From: a bacterium
GTDB lineage: Bacteria; Patescibacteriota; Minisyncoccia; Minisyncoccales; PWPS01
Assembly: GCA_018400895.1 (NCBI GenBank)
Contig: JAGYLR010000011.1
Location: 1 to 16,957, forward strand
Direction: 5' to 3'
DNA: 16,957 nucleotides
The position numbers and the translations under genes are program-made. Shown in pieces: positions 6,242-12,488 of this stretch (the first letter of the stretch is position 1; the number at the start of each line of letters is the position of its first letter). The notes under the pieces are model-generated. The model saw only the letters and a list, made by a program, of their open reading frames with translations. It was not told where the DNA came from and ran no database searches.

Positions 6242-6268
6242 TTTAACGGTTGATGAATATAATGTCAA
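6240..6268 (-). promoter_or_regulatory. Strong promoter of the two receiver genes
   Basis: A perfect -35 TTGACA (6268-6263) and a -10 TAAAAT (6245-6240) are separated by 17 nt. The predicted start near 6233 leaves a leader of about 42 nt before the ATG at 6191. The receivers can therefore be expressed independently of the kinase gene upstream. Confidence 0.75.
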
Positions 6269-6305
6269 ATTAAAGTGACTCTACAAAACTTTCCATCTCG
6301 CTTCT

Positions 6306-8021
6306 CTATTGGAAGAGTGCAGAAAAAGTACTTCCTTCTCCTTCTTTAGAAGTAAACCCAACATTACCTCCATGAGCCTCAATAATATTTTTAGATATAA
6401 ATAATCCCAAACCACTTCCTTCTGTTTCCATACGCATAACATTTGCTGCTCGGAAAAATTTATTAAACATTCTTTCTTGCTGATCTTCTGGAATTCCAAC
6501 TCCTGTATCAGAAACAGATAGTTTTACTTTATCTTCTTTGTCAAGTAATTCTATGGCAAATGTTATTTTACCTTCTTTGGTGTACTTAAGAGCATTATCT
6601 AAAAAATTATGAGCTATCATTCCTATTTTTTCTGTATCTATTTTTAGTTTTGGAAGTTGTTCTTTAGGTTCTTTTTTTTCAAACTTTAACCCCTTTTCTT
6701 TTATCTTCTCTTCGTAAGAATCAATTATTGGCTTTATTGTTTCCATCAGATCAGCTTTCTTTGGCTTATACATATATCTTCCTTCTTCTATACGAGATAC
6801 ATTTAAGAGGTCATTAACTAAATTTACCATTCTCTCATTGGCTTCATACGCCTTTTCAACAAAGTTAAATTGTTCTTCTGATATACCCTCTTTCTCATCC
6901 AATATTGTTCTTAAAGTCCACTTTATACCTGATAGTGGTGTCCTTAACTGATGAGCGGCAACTGACACAAATTCACTCTTTATTTTTTCAATCCTTCTCT
7001 CTCTGGTAACATCATGAACAATTATAAGAGTACTTATACTTTTGCCTCCCTTTTTTATAGGTATGTTTGTCACTTCAAAAAAAGTATCCTCTCCAAATTG
7101 CACCTCTTTTCTAAACACTTCTTTCAGGTCTGTACCAACAAGTTTTATCATTGGTTTTAAGGTAGGGAAAGTGATTAATTCTTTGGAGGTTCTTTTGACA
7201 ATATCTCTTGCTTTAACATCAAACATCTCCTCTGCTTTAGGATTTATCAGAGAAAGACGATTTAAACTATCAAAAAGAAGTAATCCATCAACAAAATTAT
7301 TAATTATTGCTGAAGTCTTTTTTCTTTCTTTATCCATTTCTTTAAATGAATGATCTACATCTTCAAGAATATTTAAAAGTGCTGTTTTGGAATCTTCCAT
7401 ATCCTTTGCTCTCGTTTCTAATTCTTCTGCTTTTTCTTCCAACTCTTGTGTCCTCCCTTTTACTTGACCTTCTAATTTTTGATTTAATTCTGCCAACTCC
7501 TGAGTACGTGCTTTTACTTTTATCTCTAATACTGCCTCAGATTCTTCTAATTTTTCTTTCGCTCTCTGTAATTCTTGTGTTCTTTCTTTTACTTGTTTTT
7601 CCAACTCTTGTGTAAATCTTTTTGACTCTGATATGTCATTTACTGTAAGAAAATACCCAGAAAAATTACCATCTTCATCTTTTCTAGAAAGAGCAGATAT
7701 CTTTACAGGAATTTTATCTCCCTTTTTTGTTATTAGTGTTGTTTCTATTTCAATTACTGAATCATTCTCTGATGTTTCTTTTTTTAAATCATCTATCTTT
7801 TCTTTGTTATCAAAAAGATTATCAATACTTATACCAATAAGCTCCATTTTCCCATATTCTGTTATATCCTGAAAAGAATGATTCGCATCAAGTATAAAAT
7901 TAAGAGGATTAACCATACAAAAAGCCAGTGGCAAAAATTCTGTCAGTTCTTCTATATAACGACGAAGATCTTCAATTTCTTCGCTTGTTTCTTCAGTTAT
8001 CTCCTCCTTGTTCTCATCCAT
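6306..8021 (-). CDS. Cytosolic PAS-PAS hybrid-free sensor histidine kinase
   Basis: This 571-aa kinase has an N-terminal PAS domain (about 20-135) and a long coiled coil (about 136-235) with three 'RTQEL' repeats. A second PAS follows (about 236-345), then HisKA with the phospho-acceptor His357 in AAHQLRTPL (346-412). The HATPase domain carries an N-box HNFLDNALKY (471-480), G1 DTGVGIP (505-511) and G2 GSGLGLFISK (535-544). All catalytic motifs are intact. No membrane segment, HAMP or receiver is present, so it should sense a cytoplasmic signal. The start overlaps the PAS-only gene by 8 nt. The likely receivers are encoded directly downstream (5432-6191). The ligand or cofactor of the PAS domains cannot be told from sequence. 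Confidence 0.93.
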   Translation of the reverse strand: MDENKEEITEETSEEIEDLRRYIEELTEFLPLAFCMVNPLNFILDANHSFQDITEYGKMELIGISIDNLFDNKEKIDDLKKETSENDSVIEIETTLITKKGDKIPVKISALSRKDEDGNFSGYFLTVNDISESKRFTQELEKQVKERTQELQRAKEKLEESEAVLEIKVKARTQELAELNQKLEGQVKGRTQELEEKAEELETRAKDMEDSKTALLNILEDVDHSFKEMDKERKKTSAIINNFVDGLLLFDSLNRLSLINPKAEEMFDVKARDIVKRTSKELITFPTLKPMIKLVGTDLKEVFRKEVQFGEDTFFEVTNIPIKKGGKSISTLIIVHDVTRERRIEKIKSEFVSVAAHQLRTPLSGIKWTLRTILDEKEGISEEQFNFVEKAYEANERMVNLVNDLLNVSRIEEGRYMYKPKKADLMETIKPIIDSYEEKIKEKGLKFEKKEPKEQLPKLKIDTEKIGMIAHNFLDNALKYTKEGKITFAIELLDKEDKVKLSVSDTGVGIPEDQQERMFNKFFRAANVMRMETEGSGLGLFISKNIIEAHGGNVGFTSKEGEGSTFSALFQ

Positions 8022-8553
8022 TATTTTTATTTTTATTTTTAAGTTGAGCTATTTCTTCTTTAAGTTGAACCATTTTCATCTCCCTTCCTACTACAAGTTT
8101 TCTAAATTGTTCTGTTTCTTCTAATTTTTCTTTAAGTTTTTTTTCTTTCTTTTTCATTTCTGTAAGATCAAAAAATGATATAAACATTCCGCTGGAATCT
8201 TTACCTGATATATTTCTACTTTTTGCAAATATGCTAACTGGTATCTTTTTCTTATCTTTTGAAATTATAATAATTTCTTTATTTGATATTGATCCATTTT
8301 TTATGGTCTCATTCATTATTTTTTTTGCAACTTCCTCTGACTTAAACATACTACTTATCGGCTGGCCCACTATGTCATAAGCATCATGCCCAACAACATC
8401 AGTAAAAGCAGGATTAACATCTAAAACAGTCCCTGTAGGATTAATAAACACTAACGGAAGCGGGGTAAAAGCAAATAAATCTTGAACATAATTTTCAAGA
8501 AGAGTTACGTCTTCAAGAAGTATTTTTATTTTTTTTTCGTTTTTTTCTTCCAT
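8014..8553 (-). CDS. Stand-alone PAS domain protein with coiled-coil tail
   Basis: This 179-aa protein is a single PAS domain (about 13-130, with 'PLVFINPTGTVLDVNPAF', 'GQPISSMF' and 'MFISFFDLTEMKKKEK') followed by a charged helix (130-175). The helix contains 'FRKLVVGREMKMVQLKEEI', a stretch often seen just after PAS domains in kinases. No catalytic domain follows. The PAS resembles the first PAS of the downstream kinase and probably arose from its duplication. The reading frames overlap by 8 nt, which suggests coupled synthesis and perhaps a mixed dimer with the kinase through the PAS or coiled-coil. Alternatively it is the detached front end of an older longer kinase. Confidence 0.85.
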   Translation of the reverse strand: MEEKNEKKIKILLEDVTLLENYVQDLFAFTPLPLVFINPTGTVLDVNPAFTDVVGHDAYDIVGQPISSMFKSEEVAKKIMNETIKNGSISNKEIIIISKDKKKIPVSIFAKSRNISGKDSSGMFISFFDLTEMKKKEKKLKEKLEETEQFRKLVVGREMKMVQLKEEIAQLKNKNKNNG

Positions 8554-8568
8554 TTTAAAATAAAGTAT

Positions 8569-9156
8569 TTATTCCCAAGTTACTTTATACTCATGGTAAT
8601 CATCACCCTTATGTATACATTTTGTCTCTTCTATATTCATATTACTGCCTCTTACAGCATTGCGCATTGATTGAAGTATATATCCCGAATTGTATATACA
8701 AACCAAAGGATGCATATCAAAATTAAAAAGGTGTATCAAAATCCACTTTTTATTTTCATTAAAATCTACTGCTTTTAGATTGCCTATATCATAATAATTT
8801 CTCCACATTTGAGGAGCTTTACTTAAAGCTTTTTCAGTAGATACCATGTAACGAACAAGTACTCTATTCATAAAAGAAAGTTTTGCCGAATAAGTCCCCA
8901 TCTCAAATATATCTTCATTACTCCAATCAAGAATGTCTTTAAGTATCATCAATATCATTGGATGCAAAAAAGCAGGATACCATTTAAAAGTTCCCGCATC
9001 CTCTAAAACCAGGGGATGTCCCAATGCTTTGAGTTCTTTTTCAACCTTTCTTAACCCTTCTTTCCCATTTTTAAAAATAATAAAAGATGCGTGTGTGCGA
9101 AACTTTTCACCACGGACTAATCCCTCCTTTTTTTCTAAACTTTTTATATCACTCAT
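8569..9156 (-). CDS. Probable TIGR02265/V4R-like sensory protein
   Basis: This 195-aa soluble alpha/beta protein has features I associate with the DUF2378/TIGR02265 and HNOB/V4R-like sensory folds. There is an opening 'RGEKFRTHASFIIFKNGKEGL', a central 'EDIFEMGTYSAKLSF' and 'APQMWRNYYDIGNLK', and a closing 'TKCIHKGDDYHEYKVTW' where Cys180 and the following H-x-G-D resemble the small-ligand-binding end of V4R domains. It is 15 nt upstream of the PAS gene in the same direction, so it likely feeds a signal into the kinase. Family assignment is from memory of motif pattern, so treat it as a hypothesis. No heme-binding proximal His can be fixed with confidence. Confidence 0.6.
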   Translation of the reverse strand: MSDIKSLEKKEGLVRGEKFRTHASFIIFKNGKEGLRKVEKELKALGHPLVLEDAGTFKWYPAFLHPMILMILKDILDWSNEDIFEMGTYSAKLSFMNRVLVRYMVSTEKALSKAPQMWRNYYDIGNLKAVDFNENKKWILIHLFNFDMHPLVCIYNSGYILQSMRNAVRGSNMNIEETKCIHKGDDYHEYKVTWE

Positions 9157-9193
9157 CTTGTTTAAATTTACGACTTTTTATAATTTTAATCAA

Positions 9194-10090
9194 CTACCAA
9201 AGTTTTGCTGTTGATCTTTTTTCTTGTTGCGGGAGACGATTAATTAAACTTTCAAATCCTAAATTATGTAAGAGATTGATTACTTTTCCCTCATCATAAT
9301 AAAACTTTTTTATCTTTGTATTTATAGGAACATTTTTTTCTATAAGGGAAAGGTATTTACTCATAAACGCTTTTTCTTTATCTCTGATTAATTTTTCTTT
9401 TAATTTAACAGATATCTCTGGACAATTTTTATCTTCTTCAATAAAGGTATAAAGATTTTCTATATTCCCAAATTTTTTTATTAAGCTTATTGCTGTTTTT
9501 TCTCCAACTCCCTCTACTCCAGGTATATTATCTGACGCATCTCCTTTTAAGGCCTTCATATCTACTACCTGAGAAAAAACCAATCCGTTATATTTTTCTT
9601 TTACTTCTTTTTCTCCATATAAAACAGTATCTTTAACTCCTTTGCGTAAAATATACACTTTTATATTACCACCCGCTAATTGCAATCCATCAAGATCTCC
9701 GCTAACTATTATTACTTGCTTATCTTTGAATTTATGAGAAAGAGTGCCAATAACATCATCAGCCTCATATCCTTCTTTATAAAATACTGGTATATTAAAA
9801 GCAGAAAAAACTTGTTTCATCATTTCTATTTGTTTGCAAAGATCTTCAGGAGTTTTGGGACGTTGTGCTTTATATTTAGTATACTTTTTGTGACGAAAAG
9901 TTTTTCCTGGTAAATCAAAAGCCACAGCAACATAATTAGGAGTAAACTCAGAGAGCACTCTAAAAAGAAGTAGCAGTGAACCATAAATAGCATTAACCAT
10001 CTCTCCATCTTTTGAACTAAGAGGAGGAATAGCATGATAAGCACGATGAATAACTGAATTAGCATCAATTAGTAGTAGTTTTTCTGACAT
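9194..10090 (-). CDS. Stand-alone 5'-3' exonuclease (PolA N-domain type)
   Basis: This 298-aa FEN-like nuclease corresponds to the first domain of DNA polymerase I, which removes RNA primers and flaps. Metal-binding motifs are LLIDANSVIHRAYH (start), AFDLPGKTFRHKKY, EGYEADDVIG, SGDLDGLQLA (family GDKDxLQL) and DMKALKGDASDNIPGVEGVGEKTA. The last leads into the helix-3-turn-helix. The protein ends at the usual domain boundary (GFESLINRLP plus 13 residues). No polymerase domain follows, so it is a free nuclease or a clean truncation of polA. I chose the ATG at 10090 (MSEKLLLIDAN) over the in-frame ATG 21 nt upstream. That upstream codon falls within the predicted promoter and adds non-family residues. 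Confidence 0.9.
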   Translation of the reverse strand: MSEKLLLIDANSVIHRAYHAIPPLSSKDGEMVNAIYGSLLLLFRVLSEFTPNYVAVAFDLPGKTFRHKKYTKYKAQRPKTPEDLCKQIEMMKQVFSAFNIPVFYKEGYEADDVIGTLSHKFKDKQVIIVSGDLDGLQLAGGNIKVYILRKGVKDTVLYGEKEVKEKYNGLVFSQVVDMKALKGDASDNIPGVEGVGEKTAISLIKKFGNIENLYTFIEEDKNCPEISVKLKEKLIRDKEKAFMSKYLSLIEKNVPINTKIKKFYYDEGKVINLLHNLGFESLINRLPQQEKRSTAKLW

Positions 10091-10096
10091 AGTGAA

Positions 10097-10125
10097 ACTA
10101 TAACATAACAAATAACTTTTATTAA
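10097..10125 (-). promoter_or_regulatory. Promoter giving a near-leaderless exonuclease mRNA
   Basis: TTAATA (10125-10120) and TATAGT (10102-10097) are 17 nt apart on the minus strand. The -10 box ends only 6 nt before the exonuclease ATG (10090), so transcription would begin at or next to the start codon. Confidence 0.5.
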
Positions 10126-10167
10126 ATGCTCTGGATTAATTAATAAAAAATGCTATTATACTAATAA

Positions 10168-10238
10168 CGGAGAGTAGTGTAACGGCAGCACGAGTCCTTT
10201 GGGAGGATTTAGTTCGGGTTCAAATCCCGGCTCTCCGA
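10168..10238 (+). tRNA. tRNA-Pro(TGG)
   Basis: The acceptor pairs CGGAGAG with CTCTCCG, the D-arm is GTG/CAC, and the anticodon stem AGTCC/GGATT holds the loop TTTGGGA with anticodon TGG at 10200-10202. The T-loop is TTCAAAT. The C1-G72 pair, A73 and G35-G36 are bacterial proline identity elements. The CCA end is not encoded (ACA follows). It is the first of a plus-strand tRNA group divergent from the exonuclease gene. A TATACT (10157-10162) or an extended -10 TGCTATTAT (10151-10159) lies just upstream. Confidence 0.93.
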
Positions 10239-10244
10239 CAATAA

Positions 10245-10289
10245 GGGGTGTAGGAGCATGTAGTCTCGGTTCAAATCCGGGTACCCCGA
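10245..10289 (+). pseudogene. Truncated tRNA-Pro remnant (acceptor/T-arm minihelix)
   Basis: GGGGT (10245-10249) pairs with ACCCC (10283-10287), and CTCGG/CCGGG (10265-10269, 10277-10281) enclose a canonical TTCAAAT T-loop. Only about 15 nt separate the 5' acceptor strand from the T-arm, so the anticodon arm is absent and the D-arm is lost or degenerate. The last 31 nt (10259-10289) match the 3' part of the tRNA-Pro(CGG) at the window end with one difference. That change (TATCCC to TACCCC) turns a wobble pair into G-C. It cannot act as a normal tRNA. It is 6 nt after tRNA-Pro(TGG) and probably in the same transcript. Confidence 0.8.
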
Positions 10290-10328
10290 CATTGATTTTT
10301 TGTTCTATTGCTATATATATATTTATTC

Positions 10329-10400
10329 GCGGACGTCGTATAATGGCTATTACCCAGCCCTTCCAAGGCTGTGATGGCGGTTCGAATCCGCTCGTCCGCT
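10329..10400 (+). tRNA. tRNA-Gly(TCC)
   Basis: Acceptor GCGGACG/CGTCCGC, anticodon stem CAGCC/GGCTG with loop CTTCCAA (anticodon TCC), T-arm GGCGG TTCGAAT CCGCT, and discriminator T at 10400. All arms are complete, and CCA is not encoded. It ends the plus-strand tRNA group and is followed 7 nt later by a strong terminator. Confidence 0.95.
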
Positions 10401-10407
10401 CATAATA

Positions 10408-10436
10408 AAAGTCCTCGTTTTTACGAGGACTTTGTT
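10408..10436 (+). terminator. Terminator of the tRNA group (possibly bidirectional)
   Basis: AAAGTCCTCG (10408-10417) and CGAGGACTTT (10424-10433) form a perfect 10-bp stem with a 6-nt loop, followed by TGTTTT. On the minus strand the stem is followed by TTATTATG, so it may also stop the zinc-ribbon transcript that ends at 10437. Confidence 0.85.
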
Positions 10437-10601
10437 TTACTTAAACCAGTTCCATCTTATTGTTTTTCCAAAGAACTTTATTTTTGCTCCATACCAGTTT
10501 TCTCCACAATATCTACAATAATATTTACTCCTTAAAGAAAATCCAGAGTGCAATTTCATTATAGATGATGAATTTTTGCAATTAGGACACTTTCTCTTCA
10601 T
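10437..10601 (-). CDS. Small zinc-ribbon protein (54 aa), unknown function
   Basis: The protein starts MKRKCPNCKNSSSIMKL and has CPNC (residues 5-8) and CRYC (29-32), a four-cysteine zinc ribbon. The tail is basic and aromatic (GENWYGAKIKFFGKTIRWNWFK). It has no membrane segment. The frame extends upstream to 10658, but the start at 10601 is fixed by AGGAGGG (10607-10613) 5 nt before the ATG and by the promoter at 10624-10652. Zinc ribbons of this size bind nucleic acid or protein, and I cannot name a family. It is monocistronic between two terminators. Its strong ribosome binding site is unlike any other gene in the window, so a separate origin is possible. Confidence 0.8.
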   Translation of the reverse strand: MKRKCPNCKNSSSIMKLHSGFSLRSKYYCRYCGENWYGAKIKFFGKTIRWNWFK

Positions 10602-10606
10602 AACTT

Positions 10607-10613
10607 CCCTCCT
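10607..10613 (-). promoter_or_regulatory. Strong Shine-Dalgarno of the zinc-ribbon gene
   Basis: AGGAGGG on the minus strand ends 5 nt before the ATG at 10601. It is the only consensus-strength ribosome binding site I see in the window, and it decides the start of this gene. Confidence 0.85.
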
Positions 10614-10623
10614 ATTACTGTAT

Positions 10624-10652
10624 TTTATACCAAAAAAATCGATATAAGTCAA
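10624..10652 (-). promoter_or_regulatory. Promoter of the zinc-ribbon gene
   Basis: TTGACT (10652-10647) and TATAAA (10629-10624) are separated by 17 nt. The start would be near 10617, leaving a leader of about 16 nt that contains the Shine-Dalgarno. A palindrome (10655-10685) abuts the -35 box. Confidence 0.7.
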
Positions 10653-10654
10653 CA

Positions 10655-10685
10655 ACATAATCGGAGATTAAACCTCCGATTATGT
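10655..10685. repeat. 12-bp palindrome next to a promoter
   Basis: ACATAATCGGAG (10655-10666) and CTCCGATTATGT (10674-10685) are perfect reverse complements with a 7-nt gap. It lies 2 nt upstream of the -35 box of the zinc-ribbon promoter. It has no U-tract on the minus strand and only a mixed sequence on the plus strand, so an operator-type site is as likely as a terminator. Confidence 0.6.
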
Positions 10686-10696
10686 GCAACTCAGTC

Positions 10697-10733
10697 TGTA
10701 CACCCCTGCTGTGCACCCCTGGGTGTACAGGGG
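10697..10733. repeat. GC-rich hairpin with alternative pairings
   Basis: TGTACACCC (10697-10705) pairs with GGGTGTACA (10721-10729). The latter arm overlaps CAGGGG (10728-10733), which can instead pair with CCCCTG at 10716-10721 or 10703-10708. A near copy of the left arm, TGTGCACCCCTG (10710-10721), lies between. The element is much more GC-rich than its surroundings. Confidence 0.55.
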
Positions 10734-10741
10734 GGATGGGG

Positions 10742-10774
10742 TAAAAAAATGTCACAGGTGAGACCTGTGACATT
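10742..10774 (-). terminator. Rho-independent terminator of rny
   Basis: On the minus strand the perfect 12-bp stem AATGTCACAGGT/ACCTGTGACATT (10748-10759, 10763-10774) with a 3-nt loop is followed by TTTTT-A, 23 nt past the rny stop codon. This is a textbook intrinsic terminator. Confidence 0.85.
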
Positions 10775-10797
10775 ATCAACAGCATACTTAAGAGTGA

Positions 10798-12330
10798 TTA
10801 TTTTGCGTATTCTGTTACTCTGCTTTCTCTTATTAAAGTTACTTTTATCTCTCCTGGATACTTTAATTCTTGTTGTATCTTGTTAGCAATTGCTCTTGCT
10901 GTTTTCTTTGATTCTAAATCATCCATATCTTCTGGATTTACAAAAACTCTAATTTCTCTTCCTGCCTGAACAGCATAAGACCTTTCAACACCTTTAAAAG
11001 AATTAACAACATCTTCTAACTCTCTTAATCTCTTTAAATAGTTTTCAAGAGTATCTTTTCTTGCTCCTGGTCTGCCACCAGATATTGAATCAGCTGTCTG
11101 AACTATTATTGCCTCTATTGTTTCATAAGGATACTCCTCATGATGTGATTTCATTGCTTTTATTACATCTTCTTCCACTCCAAATTTTTCTAACACTCTT
11201 ATTCCTATATCAACGTGCGACCCCTCAACTTGGTGATCAAGTGCCTTTCCAATATCATGCAAAAGTCCTGCTTTTTTACACACAGAAACGTTTGCTCCTA
11301 TTTCTGAAGCAAGTGCTTCTGCAAGATAACTTACTTCCATTGAATGCATAAGAACACTTTGTCCATAACTTGTTCTAAAATAAAGTCTTCCTAGAAGTTT
11401 TACTATCTTTGGGTCAAGATCAATTATGCCTGTCTCATAAACTGCTTGTTCTCCTGCTTTTTTTATCTGTTCAACAACTTCCTCTTCTGCCTTTTTAACC
11501 ATTTCTTCTATTCTTACTGGCTGTATTCTTCCATCAAATATCAATTTTTCTAAAGCAATTTTAGCTATCTGTCTTCTTATTGGATCAAAGCTGGATATAA
11601 GCACTGTCTCAGGGGTATCGTCAACAACAACCTCTACTCCTGTAAGCTTTTCTAATGTTTTTATATTTCTTCCTTCTTTACCTATTATCCTTCCTTTTAT
11701 TTCATCATCAGGAAGACTAACATTTGTTGTTGTTAAATTTTGTGCTTGTGATGAAGAATACTTTTGTATTACTGAAGCAAGTATCTCTTTTGATCTTTCA
11801 AGAAAACGATCTTCTCCTTCTTTCTCCATCTTGTTTATTCTTTCTAAGATGTCCATCTCATACTCTTTTTCCAAAGCACCCAATAATTCCTCTTTTGCTT
11901 TTTCTTTAGATAGCCCAGATATTTTAATTAATTTCTCTTCTGCTTCTTTTTGCATCCGATCTAAGTCTGCTTTTATTTCTTTTAGTCTACGTACCTTAGA
12001 GCTAAATAATTTTTCTTTCTTCTCGTGTTCTGATAATTTCTGATCAAAAGTGTTTTCTCTTTTTAACAAAAACTTCTCTCTTTTAAAGAGTTCTTCTGTT
12101 TTTTCTTCTGTTTCCTTTTTGGCCGACTCGAGCATCTGGTTGGCCTTTGACTTTGCTTCTTCTAATAAAGAAGCACTTTTTTCTTTAGCGTAGTTTATTC
12201 TACGTTCTACTTTAGTTTCTAATGCTTCGTAGTCTTTTCTCGCTATTGACTGCCTGGCAAAGTATCCCAGGCCAGAACCTACGATTAGTGCGCCTGTGCC
12301 CACTAAAAGAAGTGATACTAAATATTCCAT
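10798..12330 (-). CDS. rny: Ribonuclease Y
   Basis: RNase Y is the membrane-anchored endoribonuclease that starts mRNA decay in bacteria lacking RNase E. The 510-aa protein has an N-terminal membrane helix (MEYLVSLLLVGTGALIVGSG, 1-23) and a long charged coiled coil (about 35-190). A KH domain (DEIKGRIIGKEGRNIKTLE, about 206-270) follows, then an HD domain with the metal pair in LLHDIGKALDHQ (His358-Asp359). Length matches the family (about 510-520). I start it at 12330 because the membrane helix begins there. An in-frame ATG at 12363 would add 11 polar residues ahead of the helix. No Shine-Dalgarno is seen. It has its own promoter and terminator. Confidence 0.95.
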   Translation of the reverse strand: MEYLVSLLLVGTGALIVGSGLGYFARQSIARKDYEALETKVERRINYAKEKSASLLEEAKSKANQMLESAKKETEEKTEELFKREKFLLKRENTFDQKLSEHEKKEKLFSSKVRRLKEIKADLDRMQKEAEEKLIKISGLSKEKAKEELLGALEKEYEMDILERINKMEKEGEDRFLERSKEILASVIQKYSSSQAQNLTTTNVSLPDDEIKGRIIGKEGRNIKTLEKLTGVEVVVDDTPETVLISSFDPIRRQIAKIALEKLIFDGRIQPVRIEEMVKKAEEEVVEQIKKAGEQAVYETGIIDLDPKIVKLLGRLYFRTSYGQSVLMHSMEVSYLAEALASEIGANVSVCKKAGLLHDIGKALDHQVEGSHVDIGIRVLEKFGVEEDVIKAMKSHHEEYPYETIEAIIVQTADSISGGRPGARKDTLENYLKRLRELEDVVNSFKGVERSYAVQAGREIRVFVNPEDMDDLESKKTARAIANKIQQELKYPGEIKVTLIRESRVTEYAK

Positions 12331-12445
12331 AATTTTTGAGGGAATCAATGTCAGTCTTTCCAATCAAAAGTACAGTAAGTGCCTTCCATTCTATCCCTTT
12401 TATAATGTTTATAATTACTAACATCTATTTTCAGATTACAATTTT

Positions 12446-12473
12446 AAGATATCAAAAAAATAAATTTTGTCAA
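12446..12473 (-). promoter_or_regulatory. Promoter upstream of rny
   Basis: A perfect TTGACA (12473-12468) is followed 16 nt later by TATCTT (12451-12446, 4 of 6). It starts 15 nt after the clpP stop and would give a leader of about 110 nt before the ATG at 12330. I see no stable structure in that leader. Confidence 0.5.
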
Positions 12474-12488
12474 AATAGATTTTCTGAA

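Noticed and set aside
6281..6499. 72-codon minus-strand frame
   Set aside because: It is a shifted frame inside the kinase ATPase domain, whose own frame is intact and conserved.
10199..10405. 68-codon plus-strand frame
   Set aside because: It runs through two tRNA genes and the tRNA remnant, so it is not a protein gene.
12212..12424. 70-codon minus-strand frame overlapping the rny start
   Set aside because: It is in a different frame from the well-conserved RNase Y N-terminus and has no family resemblance beyond a chance opening.
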